A stretch of 64,000 bases of DNA, from the NCBI GenBank assembly GCA_017528345.1, contig JAFXOX010000009.1, positions 1 through 64,000 on the forward strand, in the 5' to 3' direction. The stretch comes from Desulfovibrio sp. (lineage in GTDB: Bacteria; Desulfobacterota; Desulfovibrionia; Desulfovibrionales; Desulfovibrionaceae). Within the stretch, counting starts at the first letter, position 1. Each line of letters begins with the position of its first letter. The translations under genes and the position numbers were made by a program. The notes below the pieces were generated by a model, which saw nothing but the letters and a program-made list of their open reading frames with translations, was not told where the DNA came from and did not search any database. Positions 19,404 to 28,229 of this stretch are shown piece after piece.

Positions 19404-21242
19404 GGGGTTGAGCCTTGCAAGGCTTGCGACGAGGTTTTTGGCGCGTTTGAGCCCTATACCAGGGATGCCTGCCAAATCTTGCATGCTTGCCTGACAGATT
19501 TCTTCAAGGCTTGAAAAATGCTGCCAGAGCAGTTTGGCCGTTGCCTGACCTATGCCAGGAAGAGCAAGCAGTTCACTGGCAAGGGTGCTCTTCCTGTGGG
19601 CCCTGCGGTGCCTGCTGATGGCCAGGCGGTGGGTGGTATCACGAATTTTTTGCAGAAAGAGCAGCTCTGGACTGCCCGGATGGATGGGCAGAGGATTGCT
19701 TCGACCTGGCAGAAAAATTCGGTCACTGACATTGCCGGCTCTGCGATCAGGTGTCCCGTCTTCTGAACGGGCCTTGGCAATGCCTGCCAGAGGAAAAAGC
19801 TCTTCCTGGCCGGCTTCGTGTAAAGCCCGAACTACGGCTGAAATCTGGCCACGGCCGCCATCGATGAGCAGAAGGTTTGGCCAGGGTGGGCCACTTTTCA
19901 GGCGCCTGACCATCCATGCGGCAAGAGCCGCATAATCGTCGTTGGCCGCAGGTAGCGCATAGGTCCTGTATTGGTCCGGACACGGCTCGCCGTCTTCATA
20001 GACTACAAGACCCACTCGGCTGTCCTGCCCTGATGTGTGAGAGACGTCCACGCATTCTATCCGCTTGGGAATTGTCGAGAGATGCAGAGCTTTTTTAAGG
20101 CTAGCGAGCATGGCATTTTCGTCCTGTAATTCTTTGCTGTGAGCGCAATCACGCGCATTGGCCTCGGCAATGGCAATGAGTCGCTTATCGGTGTCATGGT
20201 CTGCAAAAGTAAGCTGTACGGGGCTCCCTCGTTGCTCCGTCAGGACCTGAGCAAGCTCTTTGAGCCCAAATGCTCCATAACCTTCCTCGTCGTCAGGGTC
20301 CTGAGACCTTGGTAGAAGGATGCGCGCTGCAGGCATTTGTACGACATAGAACTGGCCGAGAAAGGCATGGAGAATGTCTCGGCTATCTTCTCTGCTGAGA
20401 CTGGGCCAGTAGAAACTGCGTGCATCGCAGATGGCCCCGTTGCGTACAAAAACAAGACCAAGGGCCATGCCTTTTTCAGAAGCCCAGAGACCAATGGCGT
20501 CAGTATCCGATTCGCCCGGCAGGACAACAGCCTGCTTTTCCACAGTACGCTCAATGGCTCTGATCTGATCCCGAAAAACGGCAGCCTCTTCAAAGGCGAG
20601 GTGTTCTGAAGCCGCTTCCATGCGGCTGCGCAGATCCTGTAAAAGGGCATCAACTCTGCCTTCAAGCAGGGCGCAGACCTGTCCGACAGCAGTGGCATAG
20701 ATCTTTTCTTCGAGAACGCCAGTGCAGGGGGCAAGACATTGACCGATGTGATGGTAGAGGCAGGGACGTTTGCGATTGCGCAGGGCTCTATCCGAACATC
20801 TCCGTAGACCAAAGGTGCGGTGGAGCAGTTTCCACGTGTCACGGGCTGCCTGGGCAGAGGTAAAGGGTCCAAAATAGCGGGCGCGGTCACGTCTGGCCGA
20901 ACGTACGATTTCCAGTCGAGGATAGGACGTGTTGGGGTCGATGCGGAAGAGGAAGTACTGTTTATCGTCTTTGAGAGCAATATTATAGTGAGGGTGGTGT
21001 TTCTTGATGAGATTGGCTTCGAGCAGCAAGGCCTCTTTTTCCGTAGTCGTGGTCAGAAATTCCACGCTTGCGGCATGGGAGAGCATGGCTCTGGTTTTGG
21101 CTGAAAGAACGGAACGGAAATAAGAGAGAACACGCCTGCGCAGAATACGGGCCTTGCCGACGTAGAGGATTTTCCCCTGCTCATTTTTGTAGAGATAGAC
21201 GCCCGGAGCGTTGGGGATGGTGGAGGGATCGGGCTTTTGCAT
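19395..21242 (-). CDS. uvrC: excinuclease ABC subunit C
   Basis: 615 aa. Makes both incisions in nucleotide excision repair with UvrAB. The GIY-YIG nuclease domain is at the N-terminus (GVYLYKNEQGKILYVGKA, residues 13-30), the UVR motif is near 200-240 (EHLAFEEAAVFRDQIRAIE), the RNase H-like second nuclease includes CVDVSHTSG, and two helix-hairpin-helix motifs end the protein (LPGIGQATAKLL and IPGIGLKRAKNL). The ATG lacks a Shine-Dalgarno, but a hairpin ends 9 nt upstream, as in mnmA. Follows the PxxKW gene on the minus strand. Confidence 0.95.
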   Translation of the reverse strand: MQKPDPSTIPNAPGVYLYKNEQGKILYVGKARILRRRVLSYFRSVLSAKTRAMLSHAASVEFLTTTTEKEALLLEANLIKKHHPHYNIALKDDKQYFLFRIDPNTSYPRLEIVRSARRDRARYFGPFTSAQAARDTWKLLHRTFGLRRCSDRALRNRKRPCLYHHIGQCLAPCTGVLEEKIYATAVGQVCALLEGRVDALLQDLRSRMEAASEHLAFEEAAVFRDQIRAIERTVEKQAVVLPGESDTDAIGLWASEKGMALGLVFVRNGAICDARSFYWPSLSREDSRDILHAFLGQFYVVQMPAARILLPRSQDPDDEEGYGAFGLKELAQVLTEQRGSPVQLTFADHDTDKRLIAIAEANARDCAHSKELQDENAMLASLKKALHLSTIPKRIECVDVSHTSGQDSRVGLVVYEDGEPCPDQYRTYALPAANDDYAALAAWMVRRLKSGPPWPNLLLIDGGRGQISAVVRALHEAGQEELFPLAGIAKARSEDGTPDRRAGNVSDRIFLPGRSNPLPIHPGSPELLFLQKIRDTTHRLAISRHRRAHRKSTLASELLALPGIGQATAKLLWQHFSSLEEICQASMQDLAGIPGIGLKRAKNLVASLARLNPKK

Positions 21243-21251
21243 GCTTACGAG

Positions 21252-21275
21252 GGGAAGGGAGAGGTCTCCCTTCCC
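21252..21275 (-). promoter_or_regulatory. hairpin directly upstream of uvrC start
   Basis: An 11-bp perfect stem (GGGAAGGGAGA / TCTCCCTTCCC) with a two-base loop ends 9 nt before the uvrC ATG. It shares sequence and placement with the hairpin in front of mnmA. A T run lies before it rather than after it on the minus strand, so it is not a classic terminator for the PxxKW gene. Confidence 0.5.
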
Positions 21276-21286
21276 GGAAAAAAAGC

Positions 21287-21550
21287 TTAACGACCCTTGG
21301 CTGCACGCTTGGAAGCCTTGAGGGGGTTAACCTTGGCCTGGGCGGCAACTTCGATTTTGGCGTGGGTCGCAAAATTACATCGTCCTCCGGCCCATTTGCT
21401 GGCAGGGTTGGGGTAGGAAGAGCAAAATTTTTCTTCTTCAAAATCACGGATGCGATCGCATCCTTCGCACTGATCCACAACGGGTGAAAGGAGAAAACCA
21501 TTGAGCATCACGCCGTCGGGGGTTTTGCTGGCATTCTGCAAAACAGCCAT
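21287..21550 (-). CDS. PxxKW-family cysteine-rich protein
   Basis: 87 aa. Small soluble protein with cysteines in QCEGCDRI, FCSSYPNP and GRCNFATH and the defining PASKW element in the middle; the tail is lysine/alanine rich. The family is known mostly from sulfate-reducing deltaproteobacteria and has no assigned function; the cysteines suggest a metal site. The start at 21550 is chosen because GGAGG lies directly upstream and a clear TTGACA-type promoter is farther upstream; a 23-residue extension lacks both. Followed by uvrC. Confidence 0.8.
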   Translation of the reverse strand: MAVLQNASKTPDGVMLNGFLLSPVVDQCEGCDRIRDFEEEKFCSSYPNPASKWAGGRCNFATHAKIEVAAQAKVNPLKASKRAAKGR

Positions 21551-21608
21551 AGACAACCTCCAGAAGTTAAAGTGATCTACCGCCCTTCGGGCGAAGTCGC
21601 AAAGGATC

Positions 21609-21638
21609 TGAATACCCATGCGCTTGTACTCTTGTCAA
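21609..21638 (-). promoter_or_regulatory. candidate sigma-70 promoter for PxxKW gene
   Basis: On the minus strand TTGACA is separated by 18 bp from TATTCA, about 60 nt before the PxxKW start codon. The -35 is perfect and the -10 is weak. The rest of the 21551-21843 gap shows no gene. Confidence 0.5.
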
Positions 21639-21843
21639 TAGTTCTCTGCAAATCTTTCACGGGGCACTCACGTGGTCCTTCTTCATCTCTCCTGGTTTTT
21701 TAAGGAATTAGGGAAAAATGGTGCATTTGCCAAGACCTCGGCGCAATGCAGCCCATTGCCCGGACACAGGGGCTTTAGCAGGCGCTATTTTACCAAATGG
21801 GGGCTAGCTAAAGGTAATAAGCTTCCCTGCCGGAAAGATGTCC

Positions 21844-23160
21844 TCAAGCCATCTTGCGGATGGAGGCTATGACCTTAGTCACTTCCCGGCAGAGGGACTC
21901 GTAGTCGAAGCGGGTGAAGGTCCCGTGGTCGTAGAGAATTTCACCCTCAACCATGGTCAGAACCACCTCATGACCGGATGCCGCATAGACGAGGTGCGAG
22001 GCCGGCTCATAGCACGGGACGAGGTTGGGTGCTGAAAGGTCAAGAGCTGTGAGATCAGCCCAGTTCCCGATTTCGAGACTTCCTAGATCGTTGTGGCCAA
22101 GAGCTCTGGCTCCGCCGAGGGTTGCCATGTCGAGTACAGTGCTCGCAGGCATAGTTTCCGGATCATTGGCTGTGAGCTTGTGCAAAAGAGCTGCCCTATT
22201 CATTTCAAGAAACATGTTCAACTGATTGTTACTGGCCGGGCCATCTGTTCCTAGCGCCAGAGAGAGACCACGTTGGTGCATGAGGGGAATGCGGGCGCAG
22301 CCTGAGGCAAGTTTCATATTGGAGCCAGGACAATGGAGAATGGTGGTATCTTTGGCCTGGGAAAGAATGTCAAGATCAGTGTCAGAGCAGACAACAACGT
22401 GGGCAAGCTTCGTTGGTCTGCTGAAAAGGCCAAGACGCGACAGATAGGCTATGGGGCTTTGCCCATGGGCTTTCTGACACTGCGCCACTTCTTGTGGACT
22501 TTCAGAAAGATGCAGATGCAGGGGAAGATTGAGCTTTTCTGCGAGATGTAAACTTGCGGTGAGGATCTGGGGATCCGTCGTATAGACACTGTGGGGGCTA
22601 ACGATAACTTTAAGGCGGCTTTCCTGGGCCGTGCTTGCAACGAGCTCTTCGGTATACTGCAGCGCATCCTGCCAGCATGCACAGCAGGCCGAGCTAAAAC
22701 CGAAGACACCCTCTCCGGCAGTAAGGCGGATGCCGGCGCGTCTGGCTGCAGCAAAGACAGCTTTTTCAAAGATATACATGTCGAGACAGGCAGTGGTACC
22801 GCTTGCCAGCATTTCGGCAAAACCAAGAAGCGAGAAAAGTTCTACAAGCTCTGCTGTGAGCTGAGCTTCTCGGGGGAAGATCTTCTGCTCGAGCCACTGC
22901 AAAAGCGGCAGATCGTCAGCATAGCCGCGTAGCAGTGTCATAGCCGCATGGGTATGGGCATTGATGAGCCCCGGCAAAATCAGCACATTGCCAAGATCGC
23001 TGGTCCTTGTGGCCTGCCAGTTGCACTCAAGTTGTCTGCGCGGCCCGATATCCACAATTTTGCCATCGTTGATGGCAAGAGAGGCATCTTCGAGAATGCG
23101 GCGCTGGGCATCCTGTGTCAGTATTTTTTGGGCATGAAGAAGAAGGGAACATTGGCGCAT
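21844..23160 (-). CDS. amidohydrolase, MTA/SAH deaminase type
   Basis: 438 aa. Metal-dependent deaminase of the TrzA/MtaD group (5-methylthioadenosine / S-adenosylhomocysteine deaminase or related). The metal motif NAHTHAAM is near residue 62-69, HLHLSESPQE near 215, AHVVVCSD near 245 and GTDGPASNN near 295. Homologues start near RQCSLLLHAQ, and AAGGA lies upstream of the ATG at 23160, so the 34 extra residues of the longest open frame are excluded. A role in salvage of S-adenosylmethionine by-products is the family expectation; chlorohydrolase-like substrates cannot be excluded. Confidence 0.82.
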   Translation of the reverse strand: MRQCSLLLHAQKILTQDAQRRILEDASLAINDGKIVDIGPRRQLECNWQATRTSDLGNVLILPGLINAHTHAAMTLLRGYADDLPLLQWLEQKIFPREAQLTAELVELFSLLGFAEMLASGTTACLDMYIFEKAVFAAARRAGIRLTAGEGVFGFSSACCACWQDALQYTEELVASTAQESRLKVIVSPHSVYTTDPQILTASLHLAEKLNLPLHLHLSESPQEVAQCQKAHGQSPIAYLSRLGLFSRPTKLAHVVVCSDTDLDILSQAKDTTILHCPGSNMKLASGCARIPLMHQRGLSLALGTDGPASNNQLNMFLEMNRAALLHKLTANDPETMPASTVLDMATLGGARALGHNDLGSLEIGNWADLTALDLSAPNLVPCYEPASHLVYAASGHEVVLTMVEGEILYDHGTFTRFDYESLCREVTKVIASIRKMA

Positions 23161-23270
23161 GGACACTATCCTTAATGCTGATTGTTGACGCAAAAGCCGT
23201 TGAGCAAGCATCAGGTGGTAGGCCAAAAAAGTCAATGTTGGAAAAAATCGCGCTTTGGTCATCTTTTTTC

Positions 23271-23299
23271 TTGACGGACTTTGTCTCTCGAGCTATAAC
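23271..23299 (+). promoter_or_regulatory. sigma-70 promoter of tRNA-Val
   Basis: TTGACG and TATAAC are separated by exactly 17 bp, ending 16 nt before the mature tRNA 5' end, a near-consensus promoter. Confidence 0.85.
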
Positions 23300-23315
23300 G
23301 CCTTCTGCCTCTTGT

Positions 23316-23392
23316 AGGAGCGTAGCTCAGGTGGCTAGAGTACTTCCTTGACACGGAAGGGGTCAGCAGTTCAAGTCTGCTCGTTCCTACCA
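23316..23392 (+). tRNA. tRNA-Val (anticodon GAC)
   Basis: Cloverleaf of 77 nt. Acceptor AGGAGCG (23316-23322) pairs with CGTTCCT (23382-23388), discriminator A, CCA encoded. The D-arm is GCTC/GAGT, the anticodon arm CTTCC-TTGACAC-GGAAG with GAC at 23350-23352, and the T-arm contains TTCAAGT. It has its own promoter upstream and terminators downstream. Confidence 0.96.
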
Positions 23393-23463
23393 AATGCAAA
23401 TATCGGGTTTTACCCGTAAAATACCGTTTTTTCTTTGTTTCTGGTAAAGTGTGCCGGAAGTTC

Positions 23464-23491
23464 GGGGAGGTGACTACCTCCCCTTTTTTAT
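23464..23491 (+). terminator. intrinsic terminator between tRNA-Val and thrS
   Basis: GGGGAGGT and ACCTCCCC form an 8-bp stem followed by a T6 run. A weaker hairpin, CGGGT/ACCCG at 23404-23416, lies closer to the tRNA. The element ends the tRNA transcript; if thrS is read from the same promoter it would act as an attenuator. Confidence 0.85.
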
Positions 23492-23571
23492 GTTTGACGC
23501 AAAAAACAGGAAAACCAACGGAGGCAGCGTTTCCTCCCTGCTAGGCGGGGATACTGCGCTGAAATGATGAG

Positions 23572-25518
23572 ATGAACGTCCAGGTGGAAGGACAAACGGT
23601 AGAGCTTACGTCCGAGATTTCCCTTGCGGAGGTCCTTCAGAAGGTCCTGAGCGGCAAGAAATTCAAAGCTCTGGTGGCGGCCAAGGTGCGCATCGGAGAT
23701 GATCTAAAACTTATGGATCTCTCCGCAACTTTGCCTGAGTCAGCACAGGAAGTCTTGCCTGTTGCTGCCGACAGCCCGGAAGGACTTGAGATTGTCCGCC
23801 ATTCGACCTCCCATGTCATGGCTTGTGCCGTCAAGCATCTCTATCCTAAGGCGAAAGTCACCATTGGTCCGGCCATTGCCACAGGCTTTTACTATGACTT
23901 CGACGTTGAGCGTCCCTTTTCTTCCGAAGATCTTGCCGCCATTGAAGCGGAAATGAAGAACATTGCCGAGCAGAAAACTCCCTTCGTGCGCAGTGAGCTG
24001 TCGAAAGCCGAAGCGTTGGAGCGTTTTCGGGCGCTTGGTGAAACCTACAAAGTTGAGCTCATCGAAAATATCCCCGCAGAGACGGTTTCACTCTATACCT
24101 GCGGCGATTTCACCGATCTTTGCCGTGGCCCGCATGTCCCGCATACCGGTTTTACGCGCGTGGCCAAACTCTTGTCCGTTGCCGGTGCCTATTGGCATGG
24201 GGATGAGCACAATCCCATGCTTTCACGTATCTACGGTACCGCCTTTACGGATGAAAAAGCGCTGAACAGCTATCTCAAGCAGATTGAGGAAGCCAAACGC
24301 CGCGATCACCGCAAACTCGGCAAGGAACTGGATTTCTTTATGTTCCGGGAGGATGTGGCGCCTGGCATGGTCTTCTGGCTGCCGCGCGGCATGCTTGTGC
24401 GCACCATTCTGGAAGATTTCTGGCGCAGAGAACACCTCAAGCGTGGCTACGATATTGTTCAGGGGCCTCAGCTTTTGCGTGCTGAAACCTGGCAGCGTTC
24501 CGGTCATTATGACCATTACCGCCAGAATATGTATTTTACCGAGATTGATGAGAATCAGTATGGCATCAAGCCCATGAACTGTGTGGGTCATATGCTCATC
24601 TATAACAATGCTCTGCGCAGTTACCGTGATCTGCCCCAGCGCTATTTTGAACTCGGCGTGGTGCACAGACACGAAAAGAGCGGCGTCTTGCACGGGCTTT
24701 TGCGCGTGCGGCAATTTACCCAGGATGATGCCCACATCCTTTGTACGCCCGAGCAGCTTGAAGGCGAGATTCTCGATGTCATCCGGCTGATTCATGACCT
24801 TATGGCGCTGTTTAATTTCTCCTACCGCGTCATGATTTCCACCCGTCCCGAAGACAGCATTGGCACGGATGAAGCCTGGGAACTGGCCACCAATGCGCTG
24901 ATTCAGGCTGTCAGTCGTGCGGGACTCGAATATGTCATCAACGAAGGTGACGGCGCCTTTTATGGTCCCAAGATTGATGTGGTCCTGCTTGACTGCCTTG
25001 GTCGTGAGTGGCAGTGCTCTACCATCCAGGTGGACTTTACCTTGCCAGAGCGTTTTGATCTTGGCTATATAGGGCAGGACGGCGAACGTCATCGCCCGGT
25101 GATGGTGCATCGTGCCATCATGGGCTCTTTGGAACGTTTTATTGGCGTGCTCATCGAACAGTTCGCTGGAGCTCTTCCTGTCTGGCTTGCGCCAGAGCAG
25201 GCGCGTCTTTTGACCGTGACAGATGCCGCCGAAAGCGAGGCCCTGGCTATGCGTGACAACCTGCGCAAGCTGGGCATTAGAGCAGAAGCCGATCTTCGCA
25301 ATGAAAAACTGGGCTTTAAAATTCGTGAGGCCCAGGTGGCAAAAATTCCCTACATGCTGGTTGTGGGCGAAAAGGAAGTGCAAGAGCATGCCTGCAATGT
25401 GCGCTTGCGCAGTGGAGAAAATGTGGGCTTGAAATCCGTGGAGGAGATTGCGGCCATGATCCGGGCAGACGCGGAGGAGCCCTTCAAGAAAGGAGGAATG
25501 TGCTATAGCTTCGCCTAA
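23572..25518 (+). CDS. thrS: threonine-tRNA ligase
   Basis: 648 aa, class II synthetase charging tRNA-Thr. An N-terminal TGS domain (1-60), an editing domain with [13 protein letters not shown] near 78-90, and a catalytic core follow: [10 protein letters not shown] (zinc Cys), [25 protein letters not shown] (motif 2), and [11 protein letters not shown] (motif 3). The C-terminal anticodon-binding domain ends in YSFA. First gene of the thrS-infC-rpmI-rplT-pheST cluster. The last 14 nt overlap the start of infC, and a Shine-Dalgarno for infC lies inside the thrS coding end. Confidence 0.97.
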   Translation: MNVQVEGQTVELTSEISLAEVLQKVLSGKKFKALVAAKVRIGDDLKLMDLSATLPESAQEVLPVAADSPEGLEIVRHSTSHVMACAVKHLYPKAKVTIGPAIATGFYYDFDVERPFSSEDLAAIEAEMKNIAEQKTPFVRSELSKAEALERFRALGETYKVELIENIPAETVSLYTCGDFTDLCRGPHVPHTGFTRVAKLLSVAGAYWHGDEHNPMLSRIYGTAFTDEKALNSYLKQIEEAKRRDHRKLGKELDFFMFREDVAPGMVFWLPRGMLVRTILEDFWRREHLKRGYDIVQGPQLLRAETWQRSGHYDHYRQNMYFTEIDENQYGIKPMNCVGHMLIYNNALRSYRDLPQRYFELGVVHRHEKSGVLHGLLRVRQFTQDDAHILCTPEQLEGEILDVIRLIHDLMALFNFSYRVMISTRPEDSIGTDEAWELATNALIQAVSRAGLEYVINEGDGAFYGPKIDVVLLDCLGREWQCSTIQVDFTLPERFDLGYIGQDGERHRPVMVHRAIMGSLERFIGVLIEQFAGALPVWLAPEQARLLTVTDAAESEALAMRDNLRKLGIRAEADLRNEKLGFKIREAQVAKIPYMLVVGEKEVQEHACNVRLRSGENVGLKSVEEIAAMIRADAEEPFKKGGMCYSFA

Positions 25519-26050
25519 TTTACGACCGCGGCGCGAAATTCCGCAGGACGGAACACGTCGCAACGAAATGATTCGTGCCAGAGAAGTCCGTGTTATTGGG
25601 GCTGATGGTGAGCAGCTGGGAATTTTGCCGCGCAATGAGGCCATAGAAAAGGCCAAGGAAGCGGGACTTGATCTCGTGGAAGTTGCGGCAACAACTGATC
25701 CTCCAGTTTGTCGCATCATGGATTTTGGCAAATTCCGCTATGAACAGCAGAAGAAAAAGCAGGAAGCCAAAAAACGGCAGACTGTGGTTCAGATTAAAGA
25801 AATCAAGGTCCGTCCCAAGACCGACGATCATGACTACGAGACCAAGTTGAGGCATATTCGCCGCTTCATTGAGGACGGCGACCGCTGTAAGATTACAGTG
25901 TTTTTCCGTGGCCGTGAGATTGTGCACAAGGACAGGGGACAGGATATTCTGAGCCGTTTTGTGACAGACCTGGCGGATATTGCCAAGGTCGAACAGGAAG
26001 CCAAGGCTGAAGGTCGTACCCTGCAGATGTTGCTTGTGCCTAAAAAATAG
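25505..26050 (+). CDS. infC: translation initiation factor IF-3 (AUA start)
   Basis: About 181 aa. Binds the 30S subunit and checks initiation codon and tRNA. The first in-frame ATG (25568) would remove the conserved N-terminal segment; the frame extends back to ATA at 25505, which lies 8 nt after a perfect AGGAGG and gives the family-like start with [17 protein letters not shown]-3 genes are known for AUU/AUA/AUC starts, which IF-3 itself discriminates against, giving autorepression. IF3-N ([16 protein letters not shown]) and IF3-C ([18 protein letters not shown]) domains are complete. Overlaps thrS by 14 nt. Confidence 0.93.
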   Translation: MASPNLRPRREIPQDGTRRNEMIRAREVRVIGADGEQLGILPRNEAIEKAKEAGLDLVEVAATTDPPVCRIMDFGKFRYEQQKKKQEAKKRQTVVQIKEIKVRPKTDDHDYETKLRHIRRFIEDGDRCKITVFFRGREIVHKDRGQDILSRFVTDLADIAKVEQEAKAEGRTLQMLLVPKK

Positions 26051-26117
26051 GATCACCTGCAAGCGTTTCTGCACAGAGGCTTGTTTTACCCATCCCTTTT
26101 GTATGAGGAGAAGAGAA

Positions 26118-26315
26118 ATGCCCAAGATTAAAACCCGGCGTTCGGCAGCCAAGCGTTTTGAGCTGACCGGAAGCGGAAAATACCGTCGTCGTCGTCAGAA
26201 TATGCGTCATATTTTGACCAAGAAAGCCCCTGGTCGCAAAATGCGTCTGGGCAAAGTCACCCTTGTGGACAATGCCAATATCAAGGCTGTGCGTCGTCAA
26301 CTGCCCAATGGCTAG
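26118..26315 (+). CDS. rpmI: 50S ribosomal protein L35
   Basis: 65 aa, typical basic L35. MPKIKTRRSAAKRFELTGSG starts the protein and ILTKKAPGRKMRLGK follows. Strong GAGGAG ribosome site. It is the normal partner between infC and rplT; the 67-nt gap to infC leaves room for a short regulatory leader. Confidence 0.97.
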   Translation: MPKIKTRRSAAKRFELTGSGKYRRRRQNMRHILTKKAPGRKMRLGKVTLVDNANIKAVRRQLPNG

Positions 26316-26337
26316 TTGCTAATCAACGATTTCGTCT

Positions 26338-26368
26338 CACCATCGGGCTTTCCTCCGCCTAGATGGTG
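26338..26368 (+). promoter_or_regulatory. hairpin in the rpmI-rplT gap
   Basis: CACCATC and GATGGTG close a hairpin whose loop contains CCTCC, complementary to the GGAGG ribosome site of rplT (26372-26376) just after the stem. It could regulate L20 translation; L20 controls its own operon in other bacteria, but this structure is a prediction by eye. Confidence 0.45.
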
Positions 26369-26382
26369 AAAGGAGGTACACC

Positions 26383-26736
26383 ATGCGTGTCAAGAGAGGA
26401 CTTGCCAGTCATCATCGTCACAAAAAATATTTGCAGGCTGCCAAAGGTTTCCGCGGTGGCCGCAGCCGTTTGTACCGTACTGCACGTGAAGCTGTAGAGC
26501 GTTCTCTGCAGAATTCCTTCGTGGGACGCAAAGCCCGCAAGCGTGATTTTCGTGCTCTGTGGATTTTGCGTATCAATGCTCAGGCTCGTGTCAACGGCCT
26601 CTCCTACAGCCGTTTTGTTCATGGTCTGAAATTGGCCAAGATTGAGCTCGATCGCAAAGTCTTGGCTGATCTGGCCGTTTTTCAGAAGGAAGATTTCGCA
26701 AGGCTCGTCGACATGGCCAAAACCGCTCTGAATTAA
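26383..26736 (+). CDS. rplT: 50S ribosomal protein L20
   Basis: 117 aa, standard L20 that binds 23S rRNA early in 50S assembly. [17 protein letters not shown] and [15 protein letters not shown] are family hallmarks, and the C-terminal part LNFSYSRF-type segment appears as [13 protein letters not shown]. Excellent AAAGGAGG ribosome site. A hairpin upstream may mask this site. Part of the infC-rpmI-rplT-pheS unit. Confidence 0.97.
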   Translation: MRVKRGLASHHRHKKYLQAAKGFRGGRSRLYRTAREAVERSLQNSFVGRKARKRDFRALWILRINAQARVNGLSYSRFVHGLKLAKIELDRKVLADLAVFQKEDFARLVDMAKTALN

Positions 26737-26749
26737 GCTGAAATGTGCA

Positions 26750-26772
26750 GACGGGCAGCTTTGCTGCCCGTC
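26750..26772 (+). other. 10-bp perfect hairpin between rplT and pheS
   Basis: GACGGGCAGC and GCTGCCCGTC pair perfectly around a TTT loop, with no U run after it. It resembles the remains of, or a weak form of, a terminator/attenuator in front of pheS; no leader peptide rich in Phe codons is seen. Confidence 0.5.
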
Positions 26773-26793
26773 ATGACGAACGCGAGGACCTGC

Positions 26794-27831
26794 ATGGATC
26801 TTATAAGCGCACTGGAAAGCCTGGAACCGGAACTTGAAAAAGGTCTGGCCCAGGCTTCTTCTTTGGATGAACTGGAACAACTGCGTATCGAATTTCTCGG
26901 CCGCAAGGGGCGTCTTGCTCAGATCATGAGCAAATTGCCTCAGCTCGCACCTGAAGAGCGCCCGGCTTTTGGGCAGAAGGCAAATGTGGTCAAGGAACAG
27001 GCCAATGCCCGTTTTGAAAAGCGCCGCGACGAGCTTCAGGCTGCCAGGGAAGCTGCGGCCTTGGCCCATTTTGACGCCTCCATGCCCGGGCGCAGGCTGC
27101 ATACGGGGTCTCTCCACCCAGATACCCTGGTTATGGAAGAAATCTGTGGTATTTTTGGTCGTCTGGGCTTTGATATCGCCCAGGGACCGGAAGTGGAGAT
27201 CGACCACTACAATTTTGAAGCCCTGAACATGCCCCCGGAACATCCCGCTCGTGACATGCAGGATACGCTTTATATTACCGACACCATTTTGATGCGCACG
27301 CATACCTCTCCCGTGCAGGTTCGAACTATGCTTGCACGTCGGCCACCCTTGGCTGTGGTTGTGCCGGGTAAGGTATATCGCAGGGACTCGGATCTGACCC
27401 ACACCCCCATGTTCCATCAGGTGGAAGGGCTGATGGTTGGTCAGAACATTACCATGGCCCATCTGCGTGGCATTTTGACAGCTTTTGTGCGTGGTGTTTT
27501 TGGTCCATCAACAGAGGTTCGTTTCAGACAAAGCTTCTTCCCCTTTACCGAGCCCTCAGCCGAGGTGGATATTTCCTGCTTTCTCTGTGGTGGAGCCGGA
27601 CATGTGGCACATGAGCCCTGCCGGGTTTGCAAAGGTACTGGCTGGGTAGAGATTCTTGGCTGCGGCATGGTCGATCCGGCTGTTTTTGAGGCGGTGAACT
27701 ATCCTCGCGATATTAGCGGCTTTGCCTTTGGGCTGGGGGTAGAGCGCATCGCCATGCTCAAATATGGCATTGGTGATCTGCGCATGTTTTTTGAGAACGA
27801 TCTGCGCTTTTTGACACAGTTTGGCTACTAG
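26794..27831 (+). CDS. pheS: phenylalanine-tRNA ligase alpha subunit
   Basis: 345 aa. Catalytic subunit of the alpha2beta2 enzyme. Start at 26794 has GAGGA upstream. An N-terminal coiled coil (residues 1-85) precedes the class II core: [15 protein letters not shown] (motif 1 area), [21 protein letters not shown] (motif 2), and [14 protein letters not shown] (motif 3). A cysteine pair insertion, [23 protein letters not shown] near 265-285, gives a likely zinc knuckle seen in a subset of bacterial PheS. The next gene is not pheT but a short secreted protein gene, starting 2 nt after the stop. Confidence 0.96.
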   Translation: MDLISALESLEPELEKGLAQASSLDELEQLRIEFLGRKGRLAQIMSKLPQLAPEERPAFGQKANVVKEQANARFEKRRDELQAAREAAALAHFDASMPGRRLHTGSLHPDTLVMEEICGIFGRLGFDIAQGPEVEIDHYNFEALNMPPEHPARDMQDTLYITDTILMRTHTSPVQVRTMLARRPPLAVVVPGKVYRRDSDLTHTPMFHQVEGLMVGQNITMAHLRGILTAFVRGVFGPSTEVRFRQSFFPFTEPSAEVDISCFLCGGAGHVAHEPCRVCKGTGWVEILGCGMVDPAVFEAVNYPRDISGFAFGLGVERIAMLKYGIGDLRMFFENDLRFLTQFGY

Positions 27832-27833
27832 TC

Positions 27834-28172
27834 ATGCGCTTGGCTATGATGCTTTGTCTGCTTCTGTGTTTGGCTCCTGCCCCTCAGGCCTTTGCCAAAA
27901 CGGTCTACACACCCAGAGATTCAGGTACGGAAGCGCCGGGCGGCCCCAGAGCTCCAGAAGGTCTGCCCTCGTCGGGCAGTTTCGGACGCACCGCTGAAGG
28001 CGGCATGGGCTATACCGATGCCTATGGCAATACTATCAGCAGTGAACGCCCTGAACCCAAGCCGCGTCAAAGGCTTCCCAGAGGCGCCTATGGAAGTTAT
28101 GGGCAAAAAGCCCCTGAGCGGCCTTTGCCTGATCCTGCAGGCAGCAGGCCACCCGTTTGGTCTTTTCGGTAA
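27834..28172 (+). CDS. small secreted proline/glycine-rich protein, unknown
   Basis: 112 aa. A classical signal peptide covers residues 1-21 (MRLAMMLCLLLCLAPAPQAFA, with cleavage after AFA). The mature chain is low-complexity, rich in Pro, Gly, Ser and Arg, with no cysteine and no recognisable domain. It starts 2 nt after pheS and precedes pheT by 57 nt, so it is translated within the pheST operon. Function not recognised; it might be a periplasmic or cell-envelope peptide in a conserved position of this family. Confidence 0.6.
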   Translation: MRLAMMLCLLLCLAPAPQAFAKTVYTPRDSGTEAPGGPRAPEGLPSSGSFGRTAEGGMGYTDAYGNTISSERPEPKPRQRLPRGAYGSYGQKAPERPLPDPAGSRPPVWSFR

Positions 28173-28229
28173 TCTGTCAGGCCGTTTTTTTTTCAGACCA
28201 TCCTCATCGATTTCTTTGTGGGAAACGCT

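Noticed and set aside
24223..25731. 502-aa minus-strand open frame opposite thrS
   Set aside because: It is the antisense shadow of thrS, has no family pattern and no ribosome site.
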